Shown piece by piece: positions 34,975 to 44,165 of a stretch of 54,217 bases of DNA. Origin of the DNA: Myroides pelagicus. GTDB taxonomy: Bacteria > Bacteroidota > Bacteroidia > Flavobacteriales > Flavobacteriaceae. The DNA is taken from contig NZ_WMJY01000023.1 in NCBI RefSeq assembly GCF_009711055.1, positions 248 to 54,464 on the forward strand. The letters run 5' to 3'. The notes under the pieces are model-generated. The model was not told the DNA's origin. It did not search any database and worked only from the letters and a program-made list of their open reading frames with translations. The stretch's first letter is position 1, and every line of letters starts with the position of its first letter. A program made the position numbers and the translations under genes.

Positions 34975-35268
34975 ATGGCTACTTTTATACTAATATTATC
35001 GATTTTATTCTTACTCCTTGGAGTTGGACTTATATATTGGATTAATAGAAGAAAGTTTTACAGAAGAAATGTAGCGGGTTTAGAAGGTTTCTCAAGCTTT
35101 GAAGCTTCTCTATTTATACGTTTTATTGAACGCATTGGTAAATGGCTTGCTTACGCATTAATTCTTTTTAGTCTATTCTTATTTTATATTCATTATCTGG
35201 AAAAAGAAAGAATTGAGGATAAAAAGAAAAGGATAGAAATGGAAAATAATATTCTTTCAGTGGAATAG
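34975..35268 (+). CDS. Small two-TM membrane protein
   Basis: A 97-residue protein with two hydrophobic segments, at about 4-24 (FILILSILFLLLGVGLIYWI) and 58-78 (WLAYALILFSLFLFYIHYL). A basic loop (RRKFYRRNVAGLEGFSSFEASLFIRFIERI) joins them and a charged tail follows. It lies 135 bp before the helicase-nuclease gene on the same strand, but that gene has its own promoter. No function is evident. Confidence 0.6.
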   Translation: MATFILILSILFLLLGVGLIYWINRRKFYRRNVAGLEGFSSFEASLFIRFIERIGKWLAYALILFSLFLFYIHYLEKERIEDKKKRIEMENNILSVE

Positions 35269-35341
35269 TATAAAAAGAAACTAACTCACTATTTTTTTTT
35301 GAAATATCTTTTTAATTATAACGATTCGTATTTTTATAAAC

Positions 35342-35372
35342 TTTACTAAATGATTCTTAATTTGTAACTTTG
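35342..35372 (+). promoter_or_regulatory. Bacteroidota-type promoter of the helicase-nuclease gene
   Basis: TTTA (35342-35345, a near match to the -33 box TTTG) is followed after exactly 19 bp by TAACTTTG (35365-35372), a perfect TAnnTTTG -7 box. Transcription would start near 35380, giving a short leader before the TTG start at 35403. Confidence 0.6.
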
Positions 35373-35402
35373 TTAATGTACTTTAACAATAAATAGATCA
35401 AA

Positions 35403-38165
35403 TTGGAAAGTAAGCAATTTATAGTATTCTTAAAAAATAAAACCTCCTTACTGTTTGAATACAAAAGTGATGTAACCTCTGCTGTATGTATTGAGGATAA
35501 ATATCAAATTACATTTAGAAATGGTAAAACTTATAAATATGGTATCGATAAAGTACAATACCTACCCTTATTATCTACCCAAGCTAATGTTAGGATATAT
35601 CAAAAAGGTATATTAAATACTAAATATGATACTGTGCATTATTATGGAGACTATTTTATTTTCACAAAAGATAAGGATAGTTCTAATCCAATTAAAAATG
35701 ATACAAATATTGAAATTTGTCCTTCAGTTCAAAATTCAGAACATATAAAGCCTATCATAGATTACTTCAAAGACATCGTAACACAATCTATAGAAACTTC
35801 ATTCGATGTTCCTATTAACGATAAAGGAAATGATAGTCCTCAACACATCAGTTCTAATATATTGCAACATGCTTTTAATTCTATTGATATACTAGATTCT
35901 AGATCAGCGTTGACCAAGTATCTCAATGGTTACAACCCTACTATTGAGATTGATAAAAAAAAATTAATATACCCTTTTGGTTGTAACCAAAGTCAGAAGC
36001 TAGCCGTTCAGACGAGTCTTAGCAACAGCATGACCATTATTGAAGGTCCTCCAGGTACAGGTAAAACACAAACAATCTTAAATATCATAGCAAATTTAAT
36101 TATACAAGGGAAAACTATTGGAATAGTATCAAATAATAATTCAGCGATATTTAACATACAAGACAAGTTACAAAATTATGGTTATGATTTTCTCATGGCT
36201 ACACTTGGAAATAAAGAAAACAAAAGCTCTTTCTTTAATGCCATAGATAAACAGACTGTCAATGGTAATTTAAAAAGTTCTAAAAATCAACTAGAAAAAG
36301 CTAATAAAAACATTCGAGAATTAGATTCAGTAATTACTACTTGTTTTAAATATCGAAATGAATTAGCTATTTTAAGATCAAGATTATCTGAAGTTACCAT
36401 TGAATTCTCTCACGTCAGAAATGAACAACCCCTTGATTGTAGTGTGAAAGAGCAACTAGATAAGAAGTTTTATAGAAAATGGAATTGTGATCAAACTCTA
36501 AAAATGAAAAATCTATTGTCAACTACGGATTTTAGTAGTAAGCTTTCATTTTATAATAAGTTACGTCTTGTTTTACAATTTGGTTTTATAGATTTAAAAA
36601 ACTTTCATCAATATCGTACTTTTTTACCTATTTATATAAATCATAAATTTTATGAATTATATATAGTAAAATTAGAACAGAACATTTTGGCTATAGAAAA
36701 TTGGCTAACTTCAAATAATGAAACAGAAAATCTTAATTCTTTTATAGATTCTTCTAAAATTATCTTCAACAACTTCTTATCTAACAAATACAATCATCTA
36801 GACCAAATTGCCTTTACATCTAATAACTATCTCAAACATTTTAATGATTTTATTGAACGTTATCCTATTATTTTAAGTTCAACTCTTTCACTTCACACAA
36901 GTATTCCAAAAGGTTATCTATTGGATTATCTAATTATTGATGAAGCCTCTCAAGTAGATATAATAAAATCAGCAGTATGCTTTTCGTGCTGTCGAAATGC
37001 AATCATTGTTGGAGATAGCATGCAATTAACTCATATTGTTGATAATAAAAGTGAACAAATAGTCGAAGGCCTCCAGAAACAATATGCAATTCTACCTGCC
37101 TATGACTATATCAACTACAATATCTTAAACTCATTAAAAAGTTTATTTAAAAGTAAAATACAATCGATTTTATTAAAGGAACATTATCGATGCCATCCAA
37201 CTATCATTGGATTTTGTAATAAAAAATATTATAACGATGAACTTATCGTTATGACTCATAATAAAAATCATCCTTTTAGGATTATTGAAACAAATATATC
37301 AGGAGAATGGGAGAATTCGAACCAGAGACAAATAGATGAAACTAACCTATATATCCAAAAAAACTATTCAGATTTTGGTAAAATTGGTATTGTTTCACCG
37401 TATAGAGATCATGTGACATTGCTTCAGAAACAACTAAAATGTGGCGTAGAAGCTGATACAATACACAAATTTCAAGGAAGAGAAAAAGAAGTAATTATTT
37501 TCAATACGGTTAAAAATAAAATTATCCCATTTATAGATAATCCAAACTTAATAAATGTAGCTGTTTCAAGGGCTATTAAAGAATTTATTATTGTAAAACC
37601 TGCTACCATGGACCTCCCTCATGGTACAAATATTGGTGATTTAATACGCTATATTTGCTATACAACCGATCCAAAAGAAACCATTATTAAAGGAGAAATT
37701 TGTTCTGTTTTTGATCTGCTATATAAAGAATATAATAAAAAGTATTCATCATTTATTTCATCGAATAAACATATTCAAGGATCTCCTGCGGAGAAAATTA
37801 TTCATCATTTACTAAAAAATAAAATACTGGTAAATAAGGATTTTGAAGTAATCGATATGGTGAGAGAATATCGTCTTAAAGATCTTGTTTCTAATATTAA
37901 TTTATTTGATGACGAGGAAACAAAATTTATTATGAGAGATTCTAAACTTGATTTTCTTCTCTTCAACAAAATTGATAAAAGTCCTGTTCTAGCCATAGAA
38001 GTAGATGGCGTTTCGTTCCATGAAAATTTAATACAAAAAGAACGAGATAAGAAGAAAGACAAAATTCTAAAAACAATTGGTCTATCAATAATAAGATTAT
38101 CGACTAATAGTCATAGTGAAGAAAAAAGAATTATTGAAAAACTAAAAATAGCTATGCGAATTTGA
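35403..38165 (+). CDS. Superfamily 1 helicase fused to a DUF2726/Vsr-like nuclease
   Basis: A 920-residue protein. An N-terminal domain (1-190) of unknown fold leads into an AAA_11/12-type helicase (COG1112 style): motif I EGPPGTGKTQT (about 213), YLIIDEASQVDIIKSA (about 508), RCHPTIIGFCNKKYY (about 598), DTIHKFQGREKEVIIF (about 685) and NVAVSRAIKEFIIVKP (about 720). The last 130 residues resemble DUF2726/Vsr nucleases: GSPAEKIIHHLL, then DSKLDFLLF and VLAIEVDGVSFH. The first in-frame start is TTG 35403, supported by the promoter just upstream. Helicase-Vsr fusions occur as stand-alone phage defence genes, which is the likely role here. Confidence 0.8.
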   Translation: MESKQFIVFLKNKTSLLFEYKSDVTSAVCIEDKYQITFRNGKTYKYGIDKVQYLPLLSTQANVRIYQKGILNTKYDTVHYYGDYFIFTKDKDSSNPIKNDTNIEICPSVQNSEHIKPIIDYFKDIVTQSIETSFDVPINDKGNDSPQHISSNILQHAFNSIDILDSRSALTKYLNGYNPTIEIDKKKLIYPFGCNQSQKLAVQTSLSNSMTIIEGPPGTGKTQTILNIIANLIIQGKTIGIVSNNNSAIFNIQDKLQNYGYDFLMATLGNKENKSSFFNAIDKQTVNGNLKSSKNQLEKANKNIRELDSVITTCFKYRNELAILRSRLSEVTIEFSHVRNEQPLDCSVKEQLDKKFYRKWNCDQTLKMKNLLSTTDFSSKLSFYNKLRLVLQFGFIDLKNFHQYRTFLPIYINHKFYELYIVKLEQNILAIENWLTSNNETENLNSFIDSSKIIFNNFLSNKYNHLDQIAFTSNNYLKHFNDFIERYPIILSSTLSLHTSIPKGYLLDYLIIDEASQVDIIKSAVCFSCCRNAIIVGDSMQLTHIVDNKSEQIVEGLQKQYAILPAYDYINYNILNSLKSLFKSKIQSILLKEHYRCHPTIIGFCNKKYYNDELIVMTHNKNHPFRIIETNISGEWENSNQRQIDETNLYIQKNYSDFGKIGIVSPYRDHVTLLQKQLKCGVEADTIHKFQGREKEVIIFNTVKNKIIPFIDNPNLINVAVSRAIKEFIIVKPATMDLPHGTNIGDLIRYICYTTDPKETIIKGEICSVFDLLYKEYNKKYSSFISSNKHIQGSPAEKIIHHLLKNKILVNKDFEVIDMVREYRLKDLVSNINLFDDEETKFIMRDSKLDFLLFNKIDKSPVLAIEVDGVSFHENLIQKERDKKKDKILKTIGLSIIRLSTNSHSEEKRIIEKLKIAMRI

Positions 38166-38233
38166 CTCTATAAACTATAGAGTATTGAAAAATAATCTAT
38201 GGTATCTGTTTTTTAGATATACCTCTTCACTTC

Positions 38234-38524
38234 TTAATTTTTTTCTCCTTTATGAACAATTTTTTGAATACCTGCTGACTTCATATATTCCTTGAAATTA
38301 AAGCTAAAATTGAAAACATCACTAGGAGTATATCCTGTAGCTAAAACTATTCTTAAAAAAGTTGTGAGTTCTGGAACATTTTCTCGATTAATAAATCTAT
38401 ATACTTGTTTACGGTCTAAATTAGCTGCTGCTGCAATAGCAGCAACATCAATATTCTTTTCCGTTATTAACGCAATAAAATTATTGATAATAGCTTCTAA
38501 ATATTTATCTTCTGTATCTTTCAT
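38234..38524 (-). CDS. HTH transcriptional regulator
   Basis: A 96-residue protein with an XRE-type helix-turn-helix: NIDVAAIAAAANLDRKQVYRFINRENVPELTTFLRIVLATGYTPSDVFNF (about 24-74). It is encoded convergently to the helicase-nuclease gene. Two identical copies of the palindrome TGACATATTTGTCA lie 11 and 35 bp upstream of its start, the layout expected for autorepression. Other targets are unknown; this exact sequence was not noticed elsewhere in the window. Confidence 0.8.
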   Translation of the reverse strand: MKDTEDKYLEAIINNFIALITEKNIDVAAIAAAANLDRKQVYRFINRENVPELTTFLRIVLATGYTPSDVFNFSFNFKEYMKSAGIQKIVHKGEKN

Positions 38525-38534
38525 ATATCAAAAA

Positions 38535-38572
38535 TGACATATTTGTCATTTTTTACATTGACATATTTGTCA
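38535..38572. promoter_or_regulatory. Doubled palindromic operator TGACATATTTGTCA
   Basis: Two identical 14-bp palindromes (38535-38548 and 38559-38572) stand 24 bp apart centre to centre, directly upstream of the HTH gene read to the left. Arms TGACA/TGTCA flank TATT. The spacing of about two helical turns suggests cooperative binding of two dimers. Confidence 0.75.
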
Positions 38573-38579
38573 CAAAGTT

Positions 38580-39404
38580 TTATTTTACCTATATTTGGTC
38601 TATTAATGTCAATTATGTAATTATACATTTTTAGCACTAAATGAGTCTTGATGACATATAAAATATAAGCTAAAGCTTATTTATTTCTCTTATCGAAAAC
38701 TGGCACTTTTCAATTTAGCAACGAGAAAATAAGTAACTTAGCCCATGACCTAGGCATGGGCTCACTTATTCGTTGCACGGTATGCCAGTACCTCGATTTG
38801 GATAATGTGAGTACCCATGCCAACTTATTTTATATAGGCTTGTCATTTACTTCTCACTTTATTGAAATACTTAAGTTTCGCTTTATATTAAACATACTAC
38901 AGACTTCTAAACTATACCGTCTCCCAATTTGGTATATAGAGGTTTTAAAACAAAGGTGGATTTGTTTAGTGTTCGTTATTTTATGAATGCTTGCAATACC
39001 TTATCTATCCTTAATGGACTTATCGAATGTTCTATTCGAGAATTTATCAATTATTACATTTTATTAAACAACAAATTAGTAACTAAACTCACATTTAGCC
39101 TATGATTAAATTTTAGTTTAACTAAATCACATTGTTGTAGTTGTATCTAGCATGACTTGTTCGATGTTGGATGGCTACCCTATTACCTATTTAGTTAGAG
39201 TTATAACACATTTTGCGCTAGGTCTAAAAACAGTTTTTGGATGCGTACAGGATATCTATTGCCTTTTAATTCACATCTATATAATTCATTCATCCATTCG
39301 ATTATAGGGCAATATTAATTAGTTAGTAAGGGAAAAATGCTATGAAATAAGACTTTCCTACTGTTCTATTGTTAATTATTAATCACACTTAAAACTATTT
39401 TATT
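38580..39404. other. Long intergenic region without a gene, partly structured
   Basis: No credible coding frame spans this stretch, in either direction. It holds the nested hairpin at 38699-38789 and weaker inverted repeats (TATTGCC near 39258 with GGCAATA near 39307). The AT content is high. It may carry regulatory RNA, the SusC promoter and decayed sequence. It is one of the longest non-coding stretches in the window. Confidence 0.5.
38699..38789 (+). ncRNA. Nested four-tier hairpin, candidate structured RNA
   Basis: Four inverted repeats nest in order: ACTGGCA/TGCCAGT (38699-38705, 38783-38789), GCAACGA/TCGTTGC (38718-38724, 38770-38776), AATAAGT/ACTTATT (38728-38734, 38764-38770) and GCCCATG/CATGGGC (38741-38747, 38755-38761). 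The whole forms one stem of about 90 nt with internal loops. It has no T run, so it is not a simple terminator. It may be an RNA, a recombination or transposon-end structure, or a protein target. Confidence 0.4.
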
Positions 39405-39455
39405 ATGGAAAAAACCGCTTACTATCTTGGTATATCTAGGTTGGTTATAATGTAG
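39405..39455 (+). CDS. 16-residue leader ORF upstream of the SusC gene
   Basis: The frame MEKTAYYLGISRLVIM starts with an ATG after an A/T-rich stretch and ends 83 bp before an intrinsic-terminator-like hairpin. Together with the folded RNA downstream it resembles a translated leader of an attenuator. It is short, so chance cannot be excluded. Confidence 0.3.
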   Translation: MEKTAYYLGISRLVIM

Positions 39456-39503
39456 ACGTCAGCCAGTAGTAAGCACAAAAACTCACAAAACATTGTGTGG
39501 CTT

Positions 39504-39597
39504 AAAGGGAGTTTTGAGCCATGCTAAAAGTCCATGGCTATCTCCTTGCTCTTTTGCATTTTGGGAGACGTGCTTAGAGTGAAGGAGATAGTTTTTT
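39504..39597 (+). promoter_or_regulatory. Attenuator-like leader with intrinsic terminator before SusC
   Basis: A hairpin of TGGCTTAAA with TTTTGAGCCA around GGGAG (about 39508-39532) is followed by CTATCTCCTT (39538-39547) pairing perfectly with AAGGAGATAG (39582-39591) and then TTTTTTATT. This terminator lies about 120 bp before the SusC start, so transcription of the SusCD-peptidase operon may be conditional. Alternatively it ends a separate small RNA. Confidence 0.55.
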
Positions 39598-39717
39598 ATT
39601 ATCTATTACAAATTACCCATTAACTAACCTTTTGGTGCAACTGGCTGATCAAAGTACTACGGCAATATGAATCTTGATGATTTAAAGGCTTGTTGTATCA
39701 AAATCAATTATAAAATT

Positions 39718-42700
39718 ATGAAAACTCAAATTTTGACCACTTGTGGTTATAGGATAGCTATGCTTGTTAGCCTTTTAATTGGCTATCCAACTTATGCCGT
39801 ATCAAATGATAATCATTTGTTTTTTAATGCTTCTTACTTCTTACAAGATAAGCAGCAAAAAGGAATTATAAAACTCTCAGGAACCGTAAAAGACGCTCAA
39901 GGTGTTCTTGGTGGAGTGATCGTATCGGTTGGGAACAAAACTGTAGCCACTGATCTTGATGGAAAATATTCAATCGATGTAACTGTTGGAGATCGGATTA
40001 CGTTTTCAATGCTCGGCTACAAAGAGCGATCCATAGTGTACTCAAGTAGTATGGGAGCCGTTTTAAATATTGAGCTACTTGAGGATACTACAACACTTGA
40101 CGAAATTGTAGTTAATGCTGGATACTACACGGTAAAAGACCGAGAACGAACTGGAAGTATTGCAAGAGTGACAGCGAAGGATATCGAGTTTCAGCCGGTT
40201 GTGAATCCACTTCAGGCCTTGCAAGGTAGAATGGCTGGGGTTAGTATTACTCAGTATTCTGGTACTCCTGGTGGTGGGTTTGAAATACAAATTCGAGGCA
40301 AGAATAGTTTGTCCTTTGATGGTAACGAACCTTTATATATTATTGATGGAGTACCTATTGTATCTCAATACTTAAATGGTTTTTTATCTGCAGGAATATT
40401 AAATACAAAGATATCTCCATTAAATTCTATCAACCCCAATGATATAGAGAGTATAGAGATTCTAAAAGATGCTGATGCCACAGCCATATATGGTTCTAGA
40501 GGTGCAAATGGGGTTATCTTGATTACAACAAAAAAAGCATCTAAATCAACTACTCAATTAGTTATAAGTTCATCTACCTCCTTTAGCAAAGCTGTCAATC
40601 AAATGAGTTTATTAAACACCGAAGAGTTTAATAAATTACGAGAAGAAGCTTTTATAAACGATGGTATAACAGATTACCCAGTTAATGCATATGATATGAA
40701 TGGAACTTGGGATAAAAATAGGTACACTGACTGGCAAAAAGAACTTATTGGTAATACTGCTGTAGGTCATGAAACTCTAATTGGTTTATCAGGAGGGAGT
40801 CAAACTACTTCGTTTAGATTAAATACAAGTTTAACAAACAACTCTACGATTTTTCCAACAGATAAAGGGTATAAGCGAAATGCAGTTTCTTTCAATATTA
40901 ATCATCTAGGATTAGACAGTAAATTAAGAGCCAATATAGGAGTAAATTATGCTTTACAAAAGAACAATTTACCTGCTGTAGATTTTACAAAAACAGCTCT
41001 TAATCTAGCACCTAATGCCCCTGCTCTATACAAAGAAGATGGAAGTCTGAATTGGCAAGATGGGACTTTCGCAAATCCTTTGGCTCAACTAGATAAAACC
41101 TATAACAATCAAACTAAATCATTATCACTCAATGCTAACTTTGATTACAATCTAACTTCTGAAGTTTCACTTAAAGTCAATTTGGGTTTAACTTCTTCTG
41201 AATTCGATGAAAACGTACTTAGCCCTCACACAATTTTTAATCCTGGTTTAGGATTTACAAGTGAACGCTCAAGATCTGAAAAGGGTTTTGTAAACTCCCA
41301 AAGCTATATAATTGAACCACAATTAAATTGGCAAAAAAAATGGAATAAGCATTCTTTGATTATGCTAATTGGTTCAACCTTTGAAAATCAGCAAAACAAC
41401 TCATTTAAAATTACAGGAAGTAATTTTAGTTCTAATGCCTTAATTAAAAACATTGAAGCTGCTAAAGTAAAAACTATTGACAATCTGACAAATTCTCAAT
41501 ACAAATATGCTGCAGTTTTTACTCGCATCAATTATAACTTTGACAGTAAATATATTGTCAATTTAACAGGACGAAGAGATGGATCCTCACGATTTGGATA
41601 CAATAACAAATTTGGAAATTTTGGAGCTTTCGGAGTAGCTTGGGTATTTTCAGAAGAGAACTACTTACGCCATCTACCATGGCTGAACTTAGCAAAAATT
41701 AGATCTAGTTATGGTATAACTGGTAGTGATAATATTGGAGATTATCAATATTTAGATACTTACACTGTTAATAAGGGAAAATACGATGAAATTACAGGGT
41801 TATACCCTTCTAGATTGCTTAATGCTGATTTTGGTTGGGAGAAAACAACAAAATTTGAGTTAGCTCTTGATTTAACTTTCTTACACAATAAAATTAATGC
41901 TAGTTTACAATACTATAATAATAAATCTTCAAACCAATTAGTTGGGTATTCTCTACCTTGGACAACTGGTTTTGCCTCAATCACAAGTAATTTCCCTGCA
42001 ACAGTTGTAAATAATGGATGGGAGTTTACTCTAAACACAAACAATATCGACTCAAAAGATTGGAACTGGCAAACAAATTTTAATATTTCATTTCCTAAGA
42101 ACAAACTAAAAAGATTTAAAGATCTAGAAGATTCTACCTACAAAAACAAGTATGTCTTAGGTAAATCAATTAATATCGTCAAGTTATATCATCTAGAAGG
42201 AGTTAATCCTCAATCAGGGCTGTATGAATTCACTGATTATAATCAAGACGGACATCTAACAGCAGATGATAAACAAATCACAAAAGAAATAGGTATTACC
42301 TTTCATGGTGGTCTTCAAAATACTATTACCTATAAAAACTTATCATTGGACTTCTTATTTCATTTTGTTAAGCAACAAAACTATAACTATGATGCTTTAT
42401 ACAAGTATATAGGAGATCTTCAAACTAACTTACCTATCCAAATGCTTGATAGATGGTCTAAAGACAATATACATGCAAAGTATACTTATGCATCAAGTGG
42501 AACAGATTCTTCGCTTATGAATCTTTATAACAGATATATTGAAAGTGATCGAACCATCAGTGATGCGTCTTTTATTAGACTTAAAAACGTATCAGTTTCT
42601 TATAATTTTAATTTACCTAATAAAGGAATTGATTCTGTAAAAATCTACATACAAGGTCAAAACCTATGGACTCATACTAACTACTATGGACTTGACCCTG

Positions 42701-42768
42701 AATTTGTTCTATTAGGTTTTTCTCCTCCTTTGAAAACATATGCCTTTGGTGCTCAAATAACCTTTTAA
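39718..42768 (+). CDS. SusC/RagA-family TonB-dependent outer membrane transporter
   Basis: A 1016-residue outer-membrane transporter. After a signal peptide (MKTQILTTCGYRIAMLVSLLIGYPTYAV) comes a carboxypeptidase-regulatory-like domain (KLSGTVKDAQGVLGGVIVSVGNKTVATDLDGKYSI), then LDEIVVNAGYYTVKDRERTGSIARV and the plug with ALQGRMAGVSI and IEILKDADATAIYGSRGANGVILITTKK. The rest is the beta barrel ending YAFGAQITF. I choose ATG 39718 because it gives a proper signal peptide; an ATG 51 bp upstream does not. SusD and a peptidase follow, so it probably imports peptides. Confidence 0.93.
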   Translation: MKTQILTTCGYRIAMLVSLLIGYPTYAVSNDNHLFFNASYFLQDKQQKGIIKLSGTVKDAQGVLGGVIVSVGNKTVATDLDGKYSIDVTVGDRITFSMLGYKERSIVYSSSMGAVLNIELLEDTTTLDEIVVNAGYYTVKDRERTGSIARVTAKDIEFQPVVNPLQALQGRMAGVSITQYSGTPGGGFEIQIRGKNSLSFDGNEPLYIIDGVPIVSQYLNGFLSAGILNTKISPLNSINPNDIESIEILKDADATAIYGSRGANGVILITTKKASKSTTQLVISSSTSFSKAVNQMSLLNTEEFNKLREEAFINDGITDYPVNAYDMNGTWDKNRYTDWQKELIGNTAVGHETLIGLSGGSQTTSFRLNTSLTNNSTIFPTDKGYKRNAVSFNINHLGLDSKLRANIGVNYALQKNNLPAVDFTKTALNLAPNAPALYKEDGSLNWQDGTFANPLAQLDKTYNNQTKSLSLNANFDYNLTSEVSLKVNLGLTSSEFDENVLSPHTIFNPGLGFTSERSRSEKGFVNSQSYIIEPQLNWQKKWNKHSLIMLIGSTFENQQNNSFKITGSNFSSNALIKNIEAAKVKTIDNLTNSQYKYAAVFTRINYNFDSKYIVNLTGRRDGSSRFGYNNKFGNFGAFGVAWVFSEENYLRHLPWLNLAKIRSSYGITGSDNIGDYQYLDTYTVNKGKYDEITGLYPSRLLNADFGWEKTTKFELALDLTFLHNKINASLQYYNNKSSNQLVGYSLPWTTGFASITSNFPATVVNNGWEFTLNTNNIDSKDWNWQTNFNISFPKNKLKRFKDLEDSTYKNKYVLGKSINIVKLYHLEGVNPQSGLYEFTDYNQDGHLTADDKQITKEIGITFHGGLQNTITYKNLSLDFLFHFVKQQNYNYDALYKYIGDLQTNLPIQMLDRWSKDNIHAKYTYASSGTDSSLMNLYNRYIESDRTISDASFIRLKNVSVSYNFNLPNKGIDSVKIYIQGQNLWTHTNYYGLDPEFVLLGFSPPLKTYAFGAQITF

Positions 42769-42778
42769 TTTTTAAACT

Positions 42779-44164
42779 ATGAAAACTTTCTTATTAAATA
42801 TATACACTACTTGCTTGGTAGTTTCATTGACCTTTTTTTTAAACTCTTGCGAAAAACTAATTGAAATTGATCTTCCTGACAATCAAATCAATACTGAAGA
42901 TGTATTTAAAGATATAACAACGGTTAAAGCAGCCTTATCAAATATATACTTCAATGCTAAAGAAAATCCTTTATTTCGAGGAGGGATTAACGGCGTAGGC
43001 TGTGATTTTAGTCTTTATACAGATGAATTAGAACCTATTGATAAAAACAACATATTTTATCAAAATGCACTATCTGCAAGTGTTACGCCTGTTAAAGATT
43101 ACTGGATGTTTGCCTATCGAGACCTTTATGCGATTAATGCTTTTTTAGAAGGCCTAAATAAATCAGAGCATCTTACAGAACAAACAAAAAGTGTTTTTAT
43201 AGGAGAAGCTTTGTTTCTTAGAGCTCTATATTATCAATATCTTACCCAACTATTTGGAGAGATTCCTTATATTAAATCGACAGATTATAAAACAAATAGT
43301 AAAACAAATAAACTAGCTTATGAGCAAGTACTTCTTGAAATAGAAAAGGATTTAAAAGAATCGCTTGATTATTTAACCTATCAATATAGAACACTTGACA
43401 GAGTATATCCCAATAAAGCAGTTGCTGAATTAGTATTAGCTCAAAATTATTTACTACAAAAAAAATATAATTTAGCTGAAGAATTTGCCCAAAAAGTAAT
43501 AAATAACACACAGTATAATATAGAGTTAGATATAAAATCAGTTTTTAAGAAACAGGCCAAAAGTACGCTATGGCAATTTAATTCATCACTGATTGACAAC
43601 TCTAAGGTTTATCTACCAACTAAAGAAGCTAGCACCTATATTATAGAAAATCTTGTCAACTCTTCTTTAACTATTTCAGAAAAATTATTTCACAGCTTTG
43701 AGACCAATGATTTAAGAAAAACTCATTGGATTGGAGAATTTAGCAAAGACAATAAAATATATCCTTACTGTTTTAAATATAAAAATAAAGAAAATAATAC
43801 AGATGAATATTCTATTGTCTTCCGTCTTGAACAAGCTTACTTCACCTTAAGTGAAGCCTTAATGTATCAAGGAAAAAACGATCGCGCAATCGAACAGATC
43901 AATCTTATTAGATCAAGAGCTGCATTACCTTTAATCGGTACTATAGTAGATACGCAAGAACTTGTAACAATTATGCTTCAAGAAAGCAACAAAGAATTCT
44001 TTTGTGAATTCGGTCATCGTTTTTTTGATTTAAAAAGAAACGATAGACTTTCTGAATTATCTCTTACAAAACCAAACTGGAGTGATGTAAATATTCTTTT
44101 TCCTTACCCTGAGAGTGAACTATTGCTTAACCCTAATTTACTACCTCAAAACTATGGTTATTAA
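42779..44164 (+). CDS. SusD/RagB-family substrate-binding lipoprotein
   Basis: A 461-residue surface lipoprotein with signal peptide and lipobox LNSC (Cys 24): MKTFLLNIYTTCLVVSLTFFLNSCEKLIEIDLPDNQI. The SusD fold is shown by YRDLYAINAFLEGL, GEALFLRALYYQYLTQLFGEIPYI and the C-terminal SEALMYQGKNDRAIEQINLIRSRAALPLI with FFCEFGHRFFDLKRNDRLSEL. It caps the SusC barrel and binds substrate. It starts 10 bp after the SusC stop and ends 1 bp before the peptidase start. Confidence 0.93.
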   Translation: MKTFLLNIYTTCLVVSLTFFLNSCEKLIEIDLPDNQINTEDVFKDITTVKAALSNIYFNAKENPLFRGGINGVGCDFSLYTDELEPIDKNNIFYQNALSASVTPVKDYWMFAYRDLYAINAFLEGLNKSEHLTEQTKSVFIGEALFLRALYYQYLTQLFGEIPYIKSTDYKTNSKTNKLAYEQVLLEIEKDLKESLDYLTYQYRTLDRVYPNKAVAELVLAQNYLLQKKYNLAEEFAQKVINNTQYNIELDIKSVFKKQAKSTLWQFNSSLIDNSKVYLPTKEASTYIIENLVNSSLTISEKLFHSFETNDLRKTHWIGEFSKDNKIYPYCFKYKNKENNTDEYSIVFRLEQAYFTLSEALMYQGKNDRAIEQINLIRSRAALPLIGTIVDTQELVTIMLQESNKEFFCEFGHRFFDLKRNDRLSELSLTKPNWSDVNILFPYPESELLLNPNLLPQNYGY

Positions 44165-44165
44165 A

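Noticed and set aside
38756..38986. 76-residue plus-strand frame in the long intergenic region
   Set aside because: It starts inside the nested hairpin, has no family resemblance and no ribosome-binding or promoter signal.
39481..39600. Known riboswitch class in the SusC leader
   Set aside because: I could not match the stems to any named riboswitch, so it is reported only as attenuator-like.
39667..39717. Upstream ATG extending the SusC gene by 17 residues
   Set aside because: The extension would bury the signal peptide; ATG 39718 gives a standard one.
44115..44165. Upstream ATG extending the S9 peptidase into the SusD gene
   Set aside because: It overlaps SusD and displaces the signal peptide; ATG 44166 lies 1 bp after the SusD stop and fits better.
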